Assembly (NCBI RefSeq): GCF_016107395.1
Contig: NZ_JAAIKO010000012.1
Coordinates: forward strand, 97,144 to 161,143
Reading direction: 5' to 3'
DNA: 64,000 bases
Source: Streptomyces fildesensis
GTDB taxonomy: Bacteria > Actinomycetota > Actinomycetes > Streptomycetales > Streptomycetaceae
Shown here: in pieces, positions 51,296-59,291 of the stretch
How positions within the stretch are numbered: position 1 is the stretch's first letter
Layout of the letters: each line of letters starts with the position of its first letter
The notes under the pieces: model-generated
What the model was told of the DNA's origin: nothing
The model's database searches: none
What the model saw: only the letters and a program-made list of their open reading frames with translations
Translations under genes and position numbers: made by a program

Positions 51296-52034
51296 CGGGG
51301 TCTCCTTGTGCGGGTGTGACGATGGCATGGCCCTGGTTGCGGGAGGCTCGCAGTCCGAATCCGCGCGAGTAGAGAAGTTCGGCCATCGGCAGGAGCTGGT
51401 GGTAGCAGTTGAGGGAGGAGGGAACCTCCAGGATGGCGGGGGTGTCCAGGAACAAGGGGGCCTCCGCGCATACGTACTTGAGGCATACTTCGCGCTGCCG
51501 CTCGGTGCTGGCCTTCCCGTCCAGGACTTTGGACGTGAGGAACGAGTCCACGAGCGTGTCGCAGGTCCTGCGGAACTCCGGATCGGTGTCCAGAAGAGCC
51601 CAGAGGCGGTCGTGGATTCTCCGGTAGGCCGGGATGTCCAGGAAATCCGACATGGCGTGGGCTCTGAGCCTCCCCCCGTAGGAGGCGGCTTCCACGGCAT
51701 TGGTCACCTTGGCCCGCACGCCGCGCAGATTCTTGACGGCTTTGCGCCGGGCGTCATCGGGCGTATAGCCGGATGCCTCGTACATCTCGGCGACATGGAG
51801 GTCGGTGTAGACGAAATCGACCTGCCGGAAGTTGTCGATGCCCCATCGGGCGAGATCCGTGATGCGCTGCGCCGAGAAGTAACTGTTTCCCGGCGACACA
51901 CCGATAACGGCATGGTCGCCCTCGGCGCGGATCACCTGGCAGTGGGAGGTGTAGGGCTGCACCTCGAAGACTTCGGCCGCCGTCGCAACCGGTGTGCAGG
52001 ACTGAATCTCGAAGATTTCGGTCGCTGTCGTCAA
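51285..52034 (-). CDS. Cyclodipeptide synthase (CDPS, Rv2275-like)
   Basis: 249 residues from TTG 52034. Key residues of tRNA-dependent CDPS: Ser47 in HAVIGVSPGNSYFS, Glu191 in CAEAPLFLDTPAI and Tyr211 in SLNCYHQLLPMAE. The whole protein aligns, from memory, with M. tuberculosis Rv2275, the cyclo(Tyr-Tyr) synthase, including ARRKAVKNLRGVRAKV and RASRNQGHAIVTP. It should join two aminoacyl-tRNAs into a diketopiperazine. The start is uncertain (no ATG, TTG chosen); a 15-residue N-terminal duplication is present. A good promoter lies upstream. Confidence 0.9.
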   Translation of the reverse strand: MTTATEIFEIQSCTPVATAAEVFEVQPYTSHCQVIRAEGDHAVIGVSPGNSYFSAQRITDLARWGIDNFRQVDFVYTDLHVAEMYEASGYTPDDARRKAVKNLRGVRAKVTNAVEAASYGGRLRAHAMSDFLDIPAYRRIHDRLWALLDTDPEFRRTCDTLVDSFLTSKVLDGKASTERQREVCLKYVCAEAPLFLDTPAILEVPSSLNCYHQLLPMAELLYSRGFGLRASRNQGHAIVTPAQGDPDVR

Positions 52035-52102
52035 CTGGAGAGCGTCCTTCGGTGTCGCTAGTCCCGGGGAGCCTTGTGCTCCTGGTGTGGCGACAATGCG
52101 AG

Positions 52103-52132
52103 AAGTTAGTGCCCGGCCACGGAGAGTGTCAA
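52103..52132 (-). promoter_or_regulatory. Promoter of the CDPS-P450 operon
   Basis: On the minus strand TTGACA (complement of 52127-52132) and TAACTT (complement of 52103-52108) are 18 bases apart: a near-consensus vegetative promoter. Transcription should start near 52095, about 60 bases ahead of the TTG start. Confidence 0.65.
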
Positions 52133-52378
52133 CGGGGGATCCGGTTCGCGAGATGAACATGAATGGGACATGACGTCGCCTTGTATCAACACACCATGAG
52201 GGGCGGTGAATTGCTGAGGATTCTCCGATTGATGGGGCGTCACCTCCGGGGTGGTCGGGCCATGGCGGTCGTTCAATGACGTGACCCTGTCGATTCCCGG
52301 CCACGGGAGGGCGGGGCGGGAACGGATTGCGCCGCCTGCCGGTATTTCCGGAGGTCTCCCGGGTTGTTGCTACCATAG
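52133..52378. other. Rest of CDPS-TetR intergenic region
   Basis: Between the CDPS promoter and the TetR operator there is no convincing coding frame. The segment contains only short AT-richer words (TCGCCTTGTATCAACACACC) and several stop codons in all frames. Confidence 0.4.
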
Positions 52379-52394
52379 GAGAACGATGGTTCTC
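52379..52394. promoter_or_regulatory. TetR operator, copy 1
   Basis: GAGAAC-GATG-GTTCTC. The same dyad GAGAAC-N4-GTTCTC occurs twice more at 53506 and 53539. This copy is 17 bases ahead of the TetR GTG and surely autoregulatory. Confidence 0.75.
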
Positions 52395-52411
52395 GATATG
52401 CGGGGAGATGG

Positions 52412-52990
52412 GTGGAAGTGCTGAGTCCCGAGCTGGCCGAGGCGCGTGTCCTGGACGCGGCCGAGGCGCTGTTCTACGACCGCGGGATCCAGCTGGTGGG
52501 GATGGACGAGATCCGGTCCACCTCCGGTGTCTCCCTGAAGCGCCTGTATCAGCTGTACCCCTCCAAGGGGGACCTGGTCGAGGCGTACCTGCGGCGGCGG
52601 GACGAGGCCTGGCGGCGCCGGCTGGCCGAGTACGCCGATGCCCGGCCGTCGCCGCGCGAGAGCCTGCTGGCGGTCTTCGACTGGCTCCACGACTGGTTCG
52701 ACGAGCCGGACTTCCGCGGTTGCGCCTTCATCAACTCGTTCGGTGAACTCGGCGCGACCTCGCCGGAAGTGGCCGCCATCGCCCGCGCCCACAAGGACGC
52801 CTTCCGGCGGTATCTCGCCGATCTCGTGGCCGCCGCCGGCGAACCGGCCTGGGTCGCCGATCACGTCGCCCTGCTGGCCGAGGGCGCCATCACCACGGCC
52901 GCGATCTCCGGCTCTCCCCAGCCCGCCCGCCAGGCAAAGGACGCGGTGCGCATCATCCTCGAATCCACCGGCGGCCCCCGCCCCGCCTGA
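52412..52990 (+). CDS. TetR-family transcriptional regulator
   Basis: A 192-residue TetR/AcrR protein. The HTH is at residues 30-52 (MDEIRSTSGVSLKRLYQLYPSK) and the C-terminal domain has FRGCAFINSFGELGAT, the substructure seen in AcrR-like regulators of efflux or DUF1348 genes. The GTG start 52412 has GGGGAG close by. It should bind the three GAGAAC-N4-GTTCTC sites here, repressing itself and the DUF1348 gene on the other strand. It is unlikely to regulate the CDPS operon, as no site lies near that promoter. Confidence 0.93.
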   Translation: MEVLSPELAEARVLDAAEALFYDRGIQLVGMDEIRSTSGVSLKRLYQLYPSKGDLVEAYLRRRDEAWRRRLAEYADARPSPRESLLAVFDWLHDWFDEPDFRGCAFINSFGELGATSPEVAAIARAHKDAFRRYLADLVAAAGEPAWVADHVALLAEGAITTAAISGSPQPARQAKDAVRIILESTGGPRPA

Positions 52991-53066
52991 CCGGCGACGG
53001 CGAGTGGCCCCGCCGGGGCTCGGCGGGGCCCTCCTCGGACGGTGAAGGCCGTCCGGGCGGGCGGCG

Positions 53067-53486
53067 TCAGAGAGAGATGCGGCGCTCGTCGGCGGTGATG
53101 GCGAGGTCGTTGATGCTCGCGTAGCGGCGCCGCATCAGGCCGTTCTCGTCGAAGTCCCAGTTCTCATTGCCGTAACTGCGGTACCACTGGCCCTGGTCGG
53201 TGTGCCATTCGTACTCGAAGCGCACCGCGATGCGGTGGTCGGTGTAGGCCCAGAGTTCCTTGCGGAGCCGGTAGTCCAGCTCCCGCTCCCACTTGGCGCG
53301 CAGGAACTCCACGATCTCGGCCCGGCCGGTGATGAACACGTCGCGATTGCGCCACTCGGAATCCTCGGTGTACCCGAGCGAGACCCGCTCCGGATCACGG
53401 CTGTTCCAGGCGTCCTCGGCGGCCCTTACTTTCTGCTGGGCGCTCTCGGCGGTGAACGGCGGCAGTGGCGGCCTCTGCTCGGACAT
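53067..53486 (-). CDS. DUF1348 (NTF2-like) family protein
   Basis: A 139-residue SnoaL/NTF2-like protein of the DUF1348 family: ARTAESAQQKVRAAEDAWNS-like start, FITGRAEIVEFLRAKWE, DHRIAVRFEYEWHTDQGQWYR, then MRRRYASINDL. The cone fold usually binds a small molecule; enzymatic activity is unknown. Two operator copies at 53506 and 53539 lie just upstream, so this gene is the main target of the TetR regulator. No partner gene follows. Confidence 0.9.
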   Translation of the reverse strand: MSEQRPPLPPFTAESAQQKVRAAEDAWNSRDPERVSLGYTEDSEWRNRDVFITGRAEIVEFLRAKWERELDYRLRKELWAYTDHRIAVRFEYEWHTDQGQWYRSYGNENWDFDENGLMRRRYASINDLAITADERRISL

Positions 53487-53505
53487 GATGTATCCCTTCC
53501 CATGG

Positions 53506-53521
53506 GAGAACCAGCGTTCTC
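53506..53521. promoter_or_regulatory. TetR operator, copy 2
   Basis: GAGAAC-CAGC-GTTCTC, 20 bases ahead of the DUF1348 gene start. Its sequence is the exact reverse complement of copy 3. Confidence 0.75.
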
Positions 53522-53538
53522 CTCACTTCGCAGCTTAG

Positions 53539-53554
53539 GAGAACGCTGGTTCTC
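53539..53554. promoter_or_regulatory. TetR operator, copy 3
   Basis: GAGAAC-GCTG-GTTCTC, 33 bases from copy 2, close to three helical turns, so two dimers could sit on the same face. Confidence 0.75.
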
Positions 53555-53710
53555 GCGCAAGGTCCGGCCTGGTTGGCGAACGGTTCGCCCGGCCTGGGCG
53601 CCTATCGTCGCCGGCGCCGCGCGGGGGCGAAACGGTCACCCTCCATGGTCAGGCGGACCGCGCCGAACCCGTGGCGCTGGTGCTCGGCGACCCCGCCGCG
53701 GCCGGCGCGC

Positions 53711-54997
53711 TCAGCTCAGTCGGTCGAGAACGTCGGGCCACCATTCGGGCCTCTCCCGCCAGGTCCGCCAGCTGTCACCACTGTCCAGGACCGCATGCAG
53801 GGCCCCTTCAAGGTCGAGTGCCTGCCGCCCGGCGACCTCCCGCACGATCACGACAGCCGCCATCAGGCCGTCCCAGCCGCCTCCCGCGAGGTGCCCGAGG
53901 GCCGGCGCAGGGTCGTTGCCGGCGGTCGCACGGGTCGACTCGATCAGTGGTCCCAGCCAGCGGACCCATCGGTCGTACGTGTCCTCGCCGGGTGGTTCCG
54001 AGGCGGTGAGCAACGGCGTCAGAGCCCGCAGGAGCCGGTCCCGGTACTCCGCGGCGGTTCCCGCCACCTGTGCATACTCGGCCGTGAAGTGCTCCCAGCC
54101 CTGCTCGACGGCCAGTGTCTCGGTCCACGAGGAGCTGGGAGGCCGCAATCCCTCGACGCCGGTCAGGACGAAGGTGTTCCGAACCAGTTCGTACGGCGGA
54201 GGAGCGCTCTCGGCCAGCAACACGGCGTCGTACAGGTCCTTGCCCTGCGGGTGGAGGTCGGTGATGAGCCACAGGAGCTTCCACGCAAGTGACAGAGCCG
54301 GCGACGCGGCCCAGAGACGGCAGCCGGGACCGTCTCCCAGCGGCAGGAGCTCGGTGAGCTCCGCCGGGGCCGGCAGGGTCTCGTTGAACACCAGGTCGAG
54401 CTGAACGGTCCCGCCGGCGCATCCGGGCGCCGTCCAGGGCAGGAGCATGCGACGACCGGGCACCCGGTCGTAGGTCCAGATCTCCTCGGTGATCATGCTG
54501 TCCGCATGGATGCGGACGGCGCTGTCGGCGCCGGCGGCCGCCGCGTCCCGCGCGATTCCGAAGAACAGTTCCGTGGTGCGCGGTTCGTCCAGCCGCCAGT
54601 CCTGAGGGACGACGACGAAGTCCAGGTCGCCCGGGTCGCGGGCCGCTTCCTTGAACCACGTGGCCATCAACACGCTGCCGCGCAGCACCAGATGCTGTGT
54701 CCAGGGACCGTTCGCGATCGAGGCGAGCACGACATCGAGCACGGTCCTGCGCGCCTGATGCCAGATCCGCCCCGCCTCCTCGTCCGCGAACCGCGGCTCG
54801 CCCGCCCGGTACGCGTTGGAGAACTGCTTCAGAGCGGGCTCGAAGACCAACGACTGGCTCATTCCGTCGGGCGACGCCAGCAAGGTTCGGGGGAAGTCCC
54901 CGCGGAGCCGGGTCTCCTCGTCGAGAGGGGAGTGCGGAATATCGACAGGGCTGCCCCGCAGCTGTGCCCAGTCGTCGGCGCTGTCCGTCGGTGACAT
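53711..54997 (-). CDS. Nucleotidyltransferase, AbiEii/AbiGii toxin-like
   Basis: 428 residues. The N-terminal nucleotidyltransferase core has HLVLRGSVLMATWF (the G-S motif) and RDPGDLDFVVVPQ with the metal-binding Asp pair, as in AbiEii/AbiGii. The following region holds VQLDLVFNE, the third acidic strand. Helical C-terminus of 200 residues is not recognised. AbiEii toxins are abortive-infection nucleotidyltransferases, but their antitoxin AbiEi is not seen here. It overlaps the upstream gene by one base (TGATG), so they are co-translated and may form a system of their own. Confidence 0.82.
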   Translation of the reverse strand: MSPTDSADDWAQLRGSPVDIPHSPLDEETRLRGDFPRTLLASPDGMSQSLVFEPALKQFSNAYRAGEPRFADEEAGRIWHQARRTVLDVVLASIANGPWTQHLVLRGSVLMATWFKEAARDPGDLDFVVVPQDWRLDEPRTTELFFGIARDAAAAGADSAVRIHADSMITEEIWTYDRVPGRRMLLPWTAPGCAGGTVQLDLVFNETLPAPAELTELLPLGDGPGCRLWAASPALSLAWKLLWLITDLHPQGKDLYDAVLLAESAPPPYELVRNTFVLTGVEGLRPPSSSWTETLAVEQGWEHFTAEYAQVAGTAAEYRDRLLRALTPLLTASEPPGEDTYDRWVRWLGPLIESTRATAGNDPAPALGHLAGGGWDGLMAAVVIVREVAGRQALDLEGALHAVLDSGDSWRTWRERPEWWPDVLDRLS

Positions 54998-55677
54998 CAA
55001 CGTGAGACCTCCTGAGATATCCAACCGTCGTCCAGAGAGAGGTTGGTGTCGTGCAGGACGAACTCCCGCTCCACCTCGAGCACATGGGAGTCGGCTGCGT
55101 TCAGATCGTGGAGCAGCGCGGTCAGCCGCCGTTCGGCAGTGCCTCGACCGACGCCCCGGCACCGCTGAGTGATGAAGCGCTCCTCCAGGCCGTCCTCGCG
55201 AACACGTCGGGCGTTCCATGAGACGTGCGCGATGTGGGGGCGGGCCAGCCGCTCCAGCAGCAGCCGGTCGTGCCGGGTGGGAAGCAGCAACTTCACATGG
55301 TGCTCGAAGTACAGGTCGGGTTCGAGAGCGGCGGCCGCGACGTCGTCCTGCGGCACCCCGGCGGCCCAGGGGACGGCCTCCGTCTTGATCCGGACGGCCC
55401 GGTAGCCGTCCGCCGCCAGTTCGGACGCGACGCCGGTGGCGTTCTCCACGTGTTCCGTGGCCGATCCCTCGCCCCGGAGGTTCAGCATGGGCTGGGAGCG
55501 GGTCCGGCCACGGGCGAGCACGATATGGGCGAAACTCAATCCGCGGTACGCGGCCCAGTCCGCCAGCCGGGCGATCCCGGTCCCGGCAGCCGGGCATGCC
55601 ACCGTGATGTGTGTCTCCAGGGCGCCGCGGACGTAGGGAACCGACGCCACGGCTTGGTGATGCTGCTGACCGGACAT
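54997..55677 (-). CDS. Conserved hypothetical protein paired with the nucleotidyltransferase
   Basis: 226 residues. Recurrent elements include LSFAHIVLARGRTRSQPMLN, LYFEHHVKLLLPTRHDRLLL and ERFITQRCRGVGRGTAERRL. They look like a conserved actinobacterial (and, I believe, wider) family without known function. His- and Arg-rich motifs could form an active site or RNA-binding surface. Start 55677 is the first Met after a disordered stretch; the in-frame upstream extension is low in conservation. Its stop overlaps the start of the nucleotidyltransferase gene. Confidence 0.75.
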   Translation of the reverse strand: MSGQQHHQAVASVPYVRGALETHITVACPAAGTGIARLADWAAYRGLSFAHIVLARGRTRSQPMLNLRGEGSATEHVENATGVASELAADGYRAVRIKTEAVPWAAGVPQDDVAAAALEPDLYFEHHVKLLLPTRHDRLLLERLARPHIAHVSWNARRVREDGLEERFITQRCRGVGRGTAERRLTALLHDLNAADSHVLEVEREFVLHDTNLSLDDGWISQEVSR

Positions 55678-55796
55678 CCCTGGACGATGACAGGCCGGTG
55701 TCCGGACAGCCAGCCGATATCGGCGCGGCACGCACTTCGGTCCGCCCCGCGGGACTGCCGGCAGTCCCACCGACGCGAACCTTCGACCCCTTCGGT

Positions 55797-56522
55797 CTAC
55801 TGCTGCGCTTTCCTCGCCACGTAGATGGTGTTGGTCGCCGTTCCTTCCTGCAGCGGATTGTCGAAGTGGACGACGTGGGCCTCCGGTTCCGCGAAGACCT
55901 CCGCGAGGACGGAGTTGAACTCCTCGTCCGGCGGGTCGTTCGACCAGAGGGCGAAGACACCGTCGGGGTGGAGCCGATTGGCGAGGGAACGCAGTCCGGC
56001 AGGCCGGTAGAGCGCCGCGTGCCGCGGGTGCAGGACGTGGCGCGGTGAGTGGTCGACGTCCAGCAGGATGGCGTGGAAGCGGCGGTCCGGTGTGCGGGGG
56101 TCCAGGCCGGTGGAGTCGCCGACCATCGCGAAGAAGTCGCCCTGGACCAGACGGCAGCGGGGGTCGGATGCCAGCCCGGCACCCAGCGGGACCAAGCCGC
56201 GCCGGTGCCAGTCGATCACCTCGCCGAGCGTGTCGACGACGATGAGTGAACGCACCCGCGGGTCGTCCAGCGCCGCCCGAGCGGTGTACCCGAGGCCGAG
56301 GCCGCCCACGACGACATCCAGTTGGGCGTCGTCCGGAAGGGGTGCGAGTCCGAGCCGGGTGAGCGCGATCTCGCCCGCGGTGAAGAGGCTGGACATCAGG
56401 AACTCGTCGCCGAGCTTCACCTCGTACACCTCCTCGCCGGACACAGGGTCACGTCGGCGCCGCAGACTGATGTCGCCCATCGGCGTGGGCTGCCAGTCGA
56501 TCTCCTCGAAACGCGCGCTCAT
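55797..56522 (-). CDS. Spermidine synthase-like methyltransferase-fold protein
   Basis: A 241-residue protein with a spermidine-synthase-like Rossmann core: the glycine-rich VVGGLGLGYTARAAL, then SLIVVDTLGEVIDWHR (acidic end of strand 2), RCRLVQGDFFAMV and AILLDVDHSPRHVL. It could be an aminopropyltransferase relative or a methyltransferase; the N-terminal spermidine-synthase beta domain is short. The start at 56522 lies behind AAGGGCG. It is divergent from the DHFR-like gene. Confidence 0.82.
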   Translation of the reverse strand: MSARFEEIDWQPTPMGDISLRRRRDPVSGEEVYEVKLGDEFLMSSLFTAGEIALTRLGLAPLPDDAQLDVVVGGLGLGYTARAALDDPRVRSLIVVDTLGEVIDWHRRGLVPLGAGLASDPRCRLVQGDFFAMVGDSTGLDPRTPDRRFHAILLDVDHSPRHVLHPRHAALYRPAGLRSLANRLHPDGVFALWSNDPPDEEFNSVLAEVFAEPEAHVVHFDNPLQEGTATNTIYVARKAQQ

Positions 56523-56714
56523 CCGTTCGCCCTTCTGGTGCCGGGCTGGCGGGAGAATGCCCGGCAAATCCGAAACGCCCACTCTCTCATGGCAAGGGAC
56601 CTGACTCTGTCGTGTGGCGAGGGATCAACATGGTCCCGATGGGAGCGATGATTCCGGAGCGGCGCCGCAGTCTTCATTGCCGTACACCCGGAGCGAGGAA
56701 GAGGAGCGAGTCCC

Positions 56715-57311
56715 ATGCGCATCGTCATCAGTGAGTTCATGAGCCTGGACGGCGTCGTACAGGCGCCCGGCGGTCCCGAGGAGGACACCGACGGCGGGTT
56801 CGCGCACGGCGGCTGGTCGCACCCGTTCTTCGATCCGGAGGTGGTGGGGGGTGCCTTCTCCGACGCGTTGACCAAGGCTGAGGCGCTGCTGTTCGGGCGC
56901 AGCACGTGGCAGACCATGGCCGCGGCGTGGCCCGAGCGGGCGGGCGACCCGTTCGCCGATCAGATGAATGCCATTCCGAAGCACGTCGTGTCCGGGACGC
57001 TCAAGGACGACGACCTGACATGGAGCAACACCACACTCATCCCCGGCGATCAGGCGGTCTCCCGTATCCGGGAGCTGCGGGACGCCGAGGGTGGCAACCT
57101 GCTGGTCATGGGGAGCCCGACGCTCGCGCGCACCCTTCTGGGTGAGGGCCTGATCGACGAACTCCGCCTCATGATCATGCCGGTGCTTCTCGGCGGAGGT
57201 AAGAAGATCTTCCTTGACGACGGTGTACTGCGCACGCTCGAGTTGGTGTCCACCGCCATCAGTGACGCGGGCGTGCACGTGTGCACCTACCGGCCGGTTG
57301 CCGGGCGGTAG
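56715..57311 (+). CDS. Dihydrofolate reductase-like (RibD C-terminal) protein
   Basis: 198 residues with the RibD/DHFR-fold pattern: RIVISEFMSLDGVVQAPGGP, LLFGRSTWQTMAAAWP, ELRDAEGGNLLVMGSPTLAR and LIDELRLMIMPVLLGGGKK. Such proteins occur widely in Actinobacteria; most have no known substrate and few are DHFR enzymes. A GAGGAG ribosome site precedes the ATG. A hairpin terminator lies at 57385. Confidence 0.9.
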   Translation: MRIVISEFMSLDGVVQAPGGPEEDTDGGFAHGGWSHPFFDPEVVGGAFSDALTKAEALLFGRSTWQTMAAAWPERAGDPFADQMNAIPKHVVSGTLKDDDLTWSNTTLIPGDQAVSRIRELRDAEGGNLLVMGSPTLARTLLGEGLIDELRLMIMPVLLGGGKKIFLDDGVLRTLELVSTAISDAGVHVCTYRPVAGR

Positions 57312-57384
57312 CGGAAGGTCGGCTGGGATCGGCCCGGGTCGGATCTGGTCGGACAGGCGAGCGAGGGCGCGAGCGCGCCCCCAA

Positions 57385-57420
57385 GTGCGGTATGCCCGGC
57401 CAGGTTCGGGCATGCCGCAC
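57385..57420. terminator. Hairpin downstream of DHFR-like gene
   Basis: GTGCGGTATGCCCG (57385-57398) pairs with CGGGCATGCCGCAC (57407-57420) with one G-T or mismatch position, 8-base loop. Confidence 0.7.
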
Positions 57421-57534
57421 AGCCGTCTGCCGGATGCGTGTGAGACGTTGACAACGAGCACCGGAACCCGGATCAGGGGGACCGGACCGGCGGTTGCAGC
57501 ATCGCGCCGACGCACCAGGGCAGGAGGGCTTGAC

Positions 57535-58614
57535 GTGAGTCTGACGGGGACATCGTTCTGGGTCGTGCTCATCATCGTGACGCTGCTGATGGTCATCGGC
57601 ACGATGCTCCTGTGGGCGAGGATTCCCGGACCGCGCCTGGTGCGGGCACTCACCCGGCTGGTCATGATCCTGCTGTGCCAGCTCACCGCGATCTCGGTGG
57701 TGGCCGTATGGATGAACAACAGCTACGGCCTCTACTCCTCCTGGGACGACCTGCTCGGCACCCCCGACAACAGCAACACCATCGCGATGCCCGGCCCGCC
57801 CGTGACCCGCGCCCAGTTCAACCGCAGCGACAACGGGATTCTGGACACCTACTTCCATGGAACGCACTCCAAACTCTCCGGGCAGGTCATCGTCTGGACC
57901 CCTCCGCAGTACGACGATCCCACGTTCCGCTCCACCCGCTTCCCCGTCCTGATGCTGCTGCACGGAGTGCCGGGATCACCTCAGTCGTGGCTGGAGCACG
58001 GCGGTATGCCCGACGCCTTCCAGAAGATGGTGGACGCCCACCAGTCACATCCGTTCATCCTGGCCATGCCGGTGATCAACCCGGGCAGCGTCGATACGGA
58101 CTGCAGCGATGCGCCGGACCGCAAGGTCGCCACCTGGCTCGCGGCGGACGTTCCTGAGTTGCTGCGGGAGAAGTTCCGTACGGTGCCCGGTCCCCACGGC
58201 TGGGGGGTGATGGGGTTCTCCACCGGCGGTTACTGCGCCGCGAAGCTCCCGCTGCAGTACCCACGGGTGTTCGGCGCCGGCGCCGCGCTCGATCCCGACC
58301 CGCTGACCGGCGACCCGTCCGTCCTGCCCGACCCGGCCCTGCGGGAGCGCAACAGCCCGACCCACCTGGTCGCGGGCTCCGGAGCGGACGTGGGGATCTT
58401 CCTCGCGACCTCGGCGCAGGACCGCGACAGCCCGCCGGCCTCCATCGAGCAGTTCGTCCGTGCGGCTCAGGGCAGCAAGGTGCGGGTGAAGACCATGCTG
58501 CTCGCGACCGGTGGTCACAACTACGGCACCTGGATCAGCGAGTACCCGGCAGCGATCGGCTGGCTCAGCCAGCAACTGGCCGGCCCGCAACAGGCTCCGT
58601 CGCCGAAGAAATAG
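57535..58614 (+). CDS. Membrane-anchored/exported esterase (A85/esterase D-like)
   Basis: A 359-residue alpha/beta hydrolase. Two N-terminal helices (FWVVLIIVTLLMVIGTMLLW and VMILLCQLTAISVVAVWM) anchor or export it. The extracellular hydrolase has LMLLHGVPGSPQSW, the nucleophile Ser229 in GVMGFSTGGYCAAKL, and His near ATGGHNYGTW. It resembles the antigen-85/esterase D group that acts on acyl glycans or lipids. The GTG 57535 follows GGAGGG. It stands alone. Confidence 0.88.
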   Translation: MSLTGTSFWVVLIIVTLLMVIGTMLLWARIPGPRLVRALTRLVMILLCQLTAISVVAVWMNNSYGLYSSWDDLLGTPDNSNTIAMPGPPVTRAQFNRSDNGILDTYFHGTHSKLSGQVIVWTPPQYDDPTFRSTRFPVLMLLHGVPGSPQSWLEHGGMPDAFQKMVDAHQSHPFILAMPVINPGSVDTDCSDAPDRKVATWLAADVPELLREKFRTVPGPHGWGVMGFSTGGYCAAKLPLQYPRVFGAGAALDPDPLTGDPSVLPDPALRERNSPTHLVAGSGADVGIFLATSAQDRDSPPASIEQFVRAAQGSKVRVKTMLLATGGHNYGTWISEYPAAIGWLSQQLAGPQQAPSPKK

Positions 58615-58679
58615 CCGGTAGCCGCGAGCGACACAGGCGGCGCCACCCCGGCGCATGACAGGTCGAGCGGGCAGGAGCC

Positions 58680-59255
58680 TCAGCTGCGGTGGCGGAGGTC
58701 CAGCATGTAGAAGACCTTGTCGTAGCGGCGTTCACCGACGGCGACGAAGCCAGGGAGGCGGCCGTACTCCGTGAAGCCCAGCGACCGGTAGAGGTGCAGG
58801 GCACCGCTGTTGTCGCCGCGGGCGTCCAGGGTGAGGACCTCGATTCCCGCCCGCCGGGCGTCGGAGATCAGGGCGGCGGTCAGCGTCCGGCCGACGCCAC
58901 GGCCGTGGGCGGCTGCATCCACCGCGAGCTTCTCCAGGTCGGCGTGCGGCCGGTGGGTCGGTCGCGCGTAGCGCAGCCAGTACCCCAACCCGACGAGCCG
59001 ATGGCCGAGATAGGCCGCACGCAGTGCCCCGTCACCGGCGTGCACCGCGGCGACCACGTGATGGAGGAGTTCGGCCACTTCGTCGCGCGACGGAGGTTCG
59101 ACCCAGCCGAGTGCGGCACCTCCACGGACGAGATCGGCCAGAATCCGATGGGCCGACTCGGCGAACCGGGCGTCCCGCTCCGGATCGGACGCCAGTTCCG
59201 TCACGTCGAGGACGACGGGCTCGGCGGCCCCGTCGTCGGTCATGGCCGTATTCAT
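58680..59255 (-). CDS. GNAT-family N-acetyltransferase
   Basis: 191 residues with motif A as LEKLAVDAAAHGRGVGRTLT (R-G-V-G acetyl-CoA loop) and motif B VLTLDARGDNSGALHLYRSL, then GFTEYGRLPGF. Acceptor unknown. Two possible starts, 59255 and 59243. It is divergent from the MFS fragment and converges with the esterase gene. Confidence 0.88.
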   Translation of the reverse strand: MNTAMTDDGAAEPVVLDVTELASDPERDARFAESAHRILADLVRGGAALGWVEPPSRDEVAELLHHVVAAVHAGDGALRAAYLGHRLVGLGYWLRYARPTHRPHADLEKLAVDAAAHGRGVGRTLTAALISDARRAGIEVLTLDARGDNSGALHLYRSLGFTEYGRLPGFVAVGERRYDKVFYMLDLRHRS

Positions 59256-59291
59256 AGCAGGCAGCCTAGCCAGCCACCGGGCCCTCTGAGC

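Noticed and set aside
53555..53710. Possible gene fragment on the plus strand (reads GETVTLHGQADRAEP and VALVLGDPAAAGAL)
   Set aside because: It looks like a piece of a coding sequence, but it is too short to place in a family and has no start, so it is not listed as a pseudogene.
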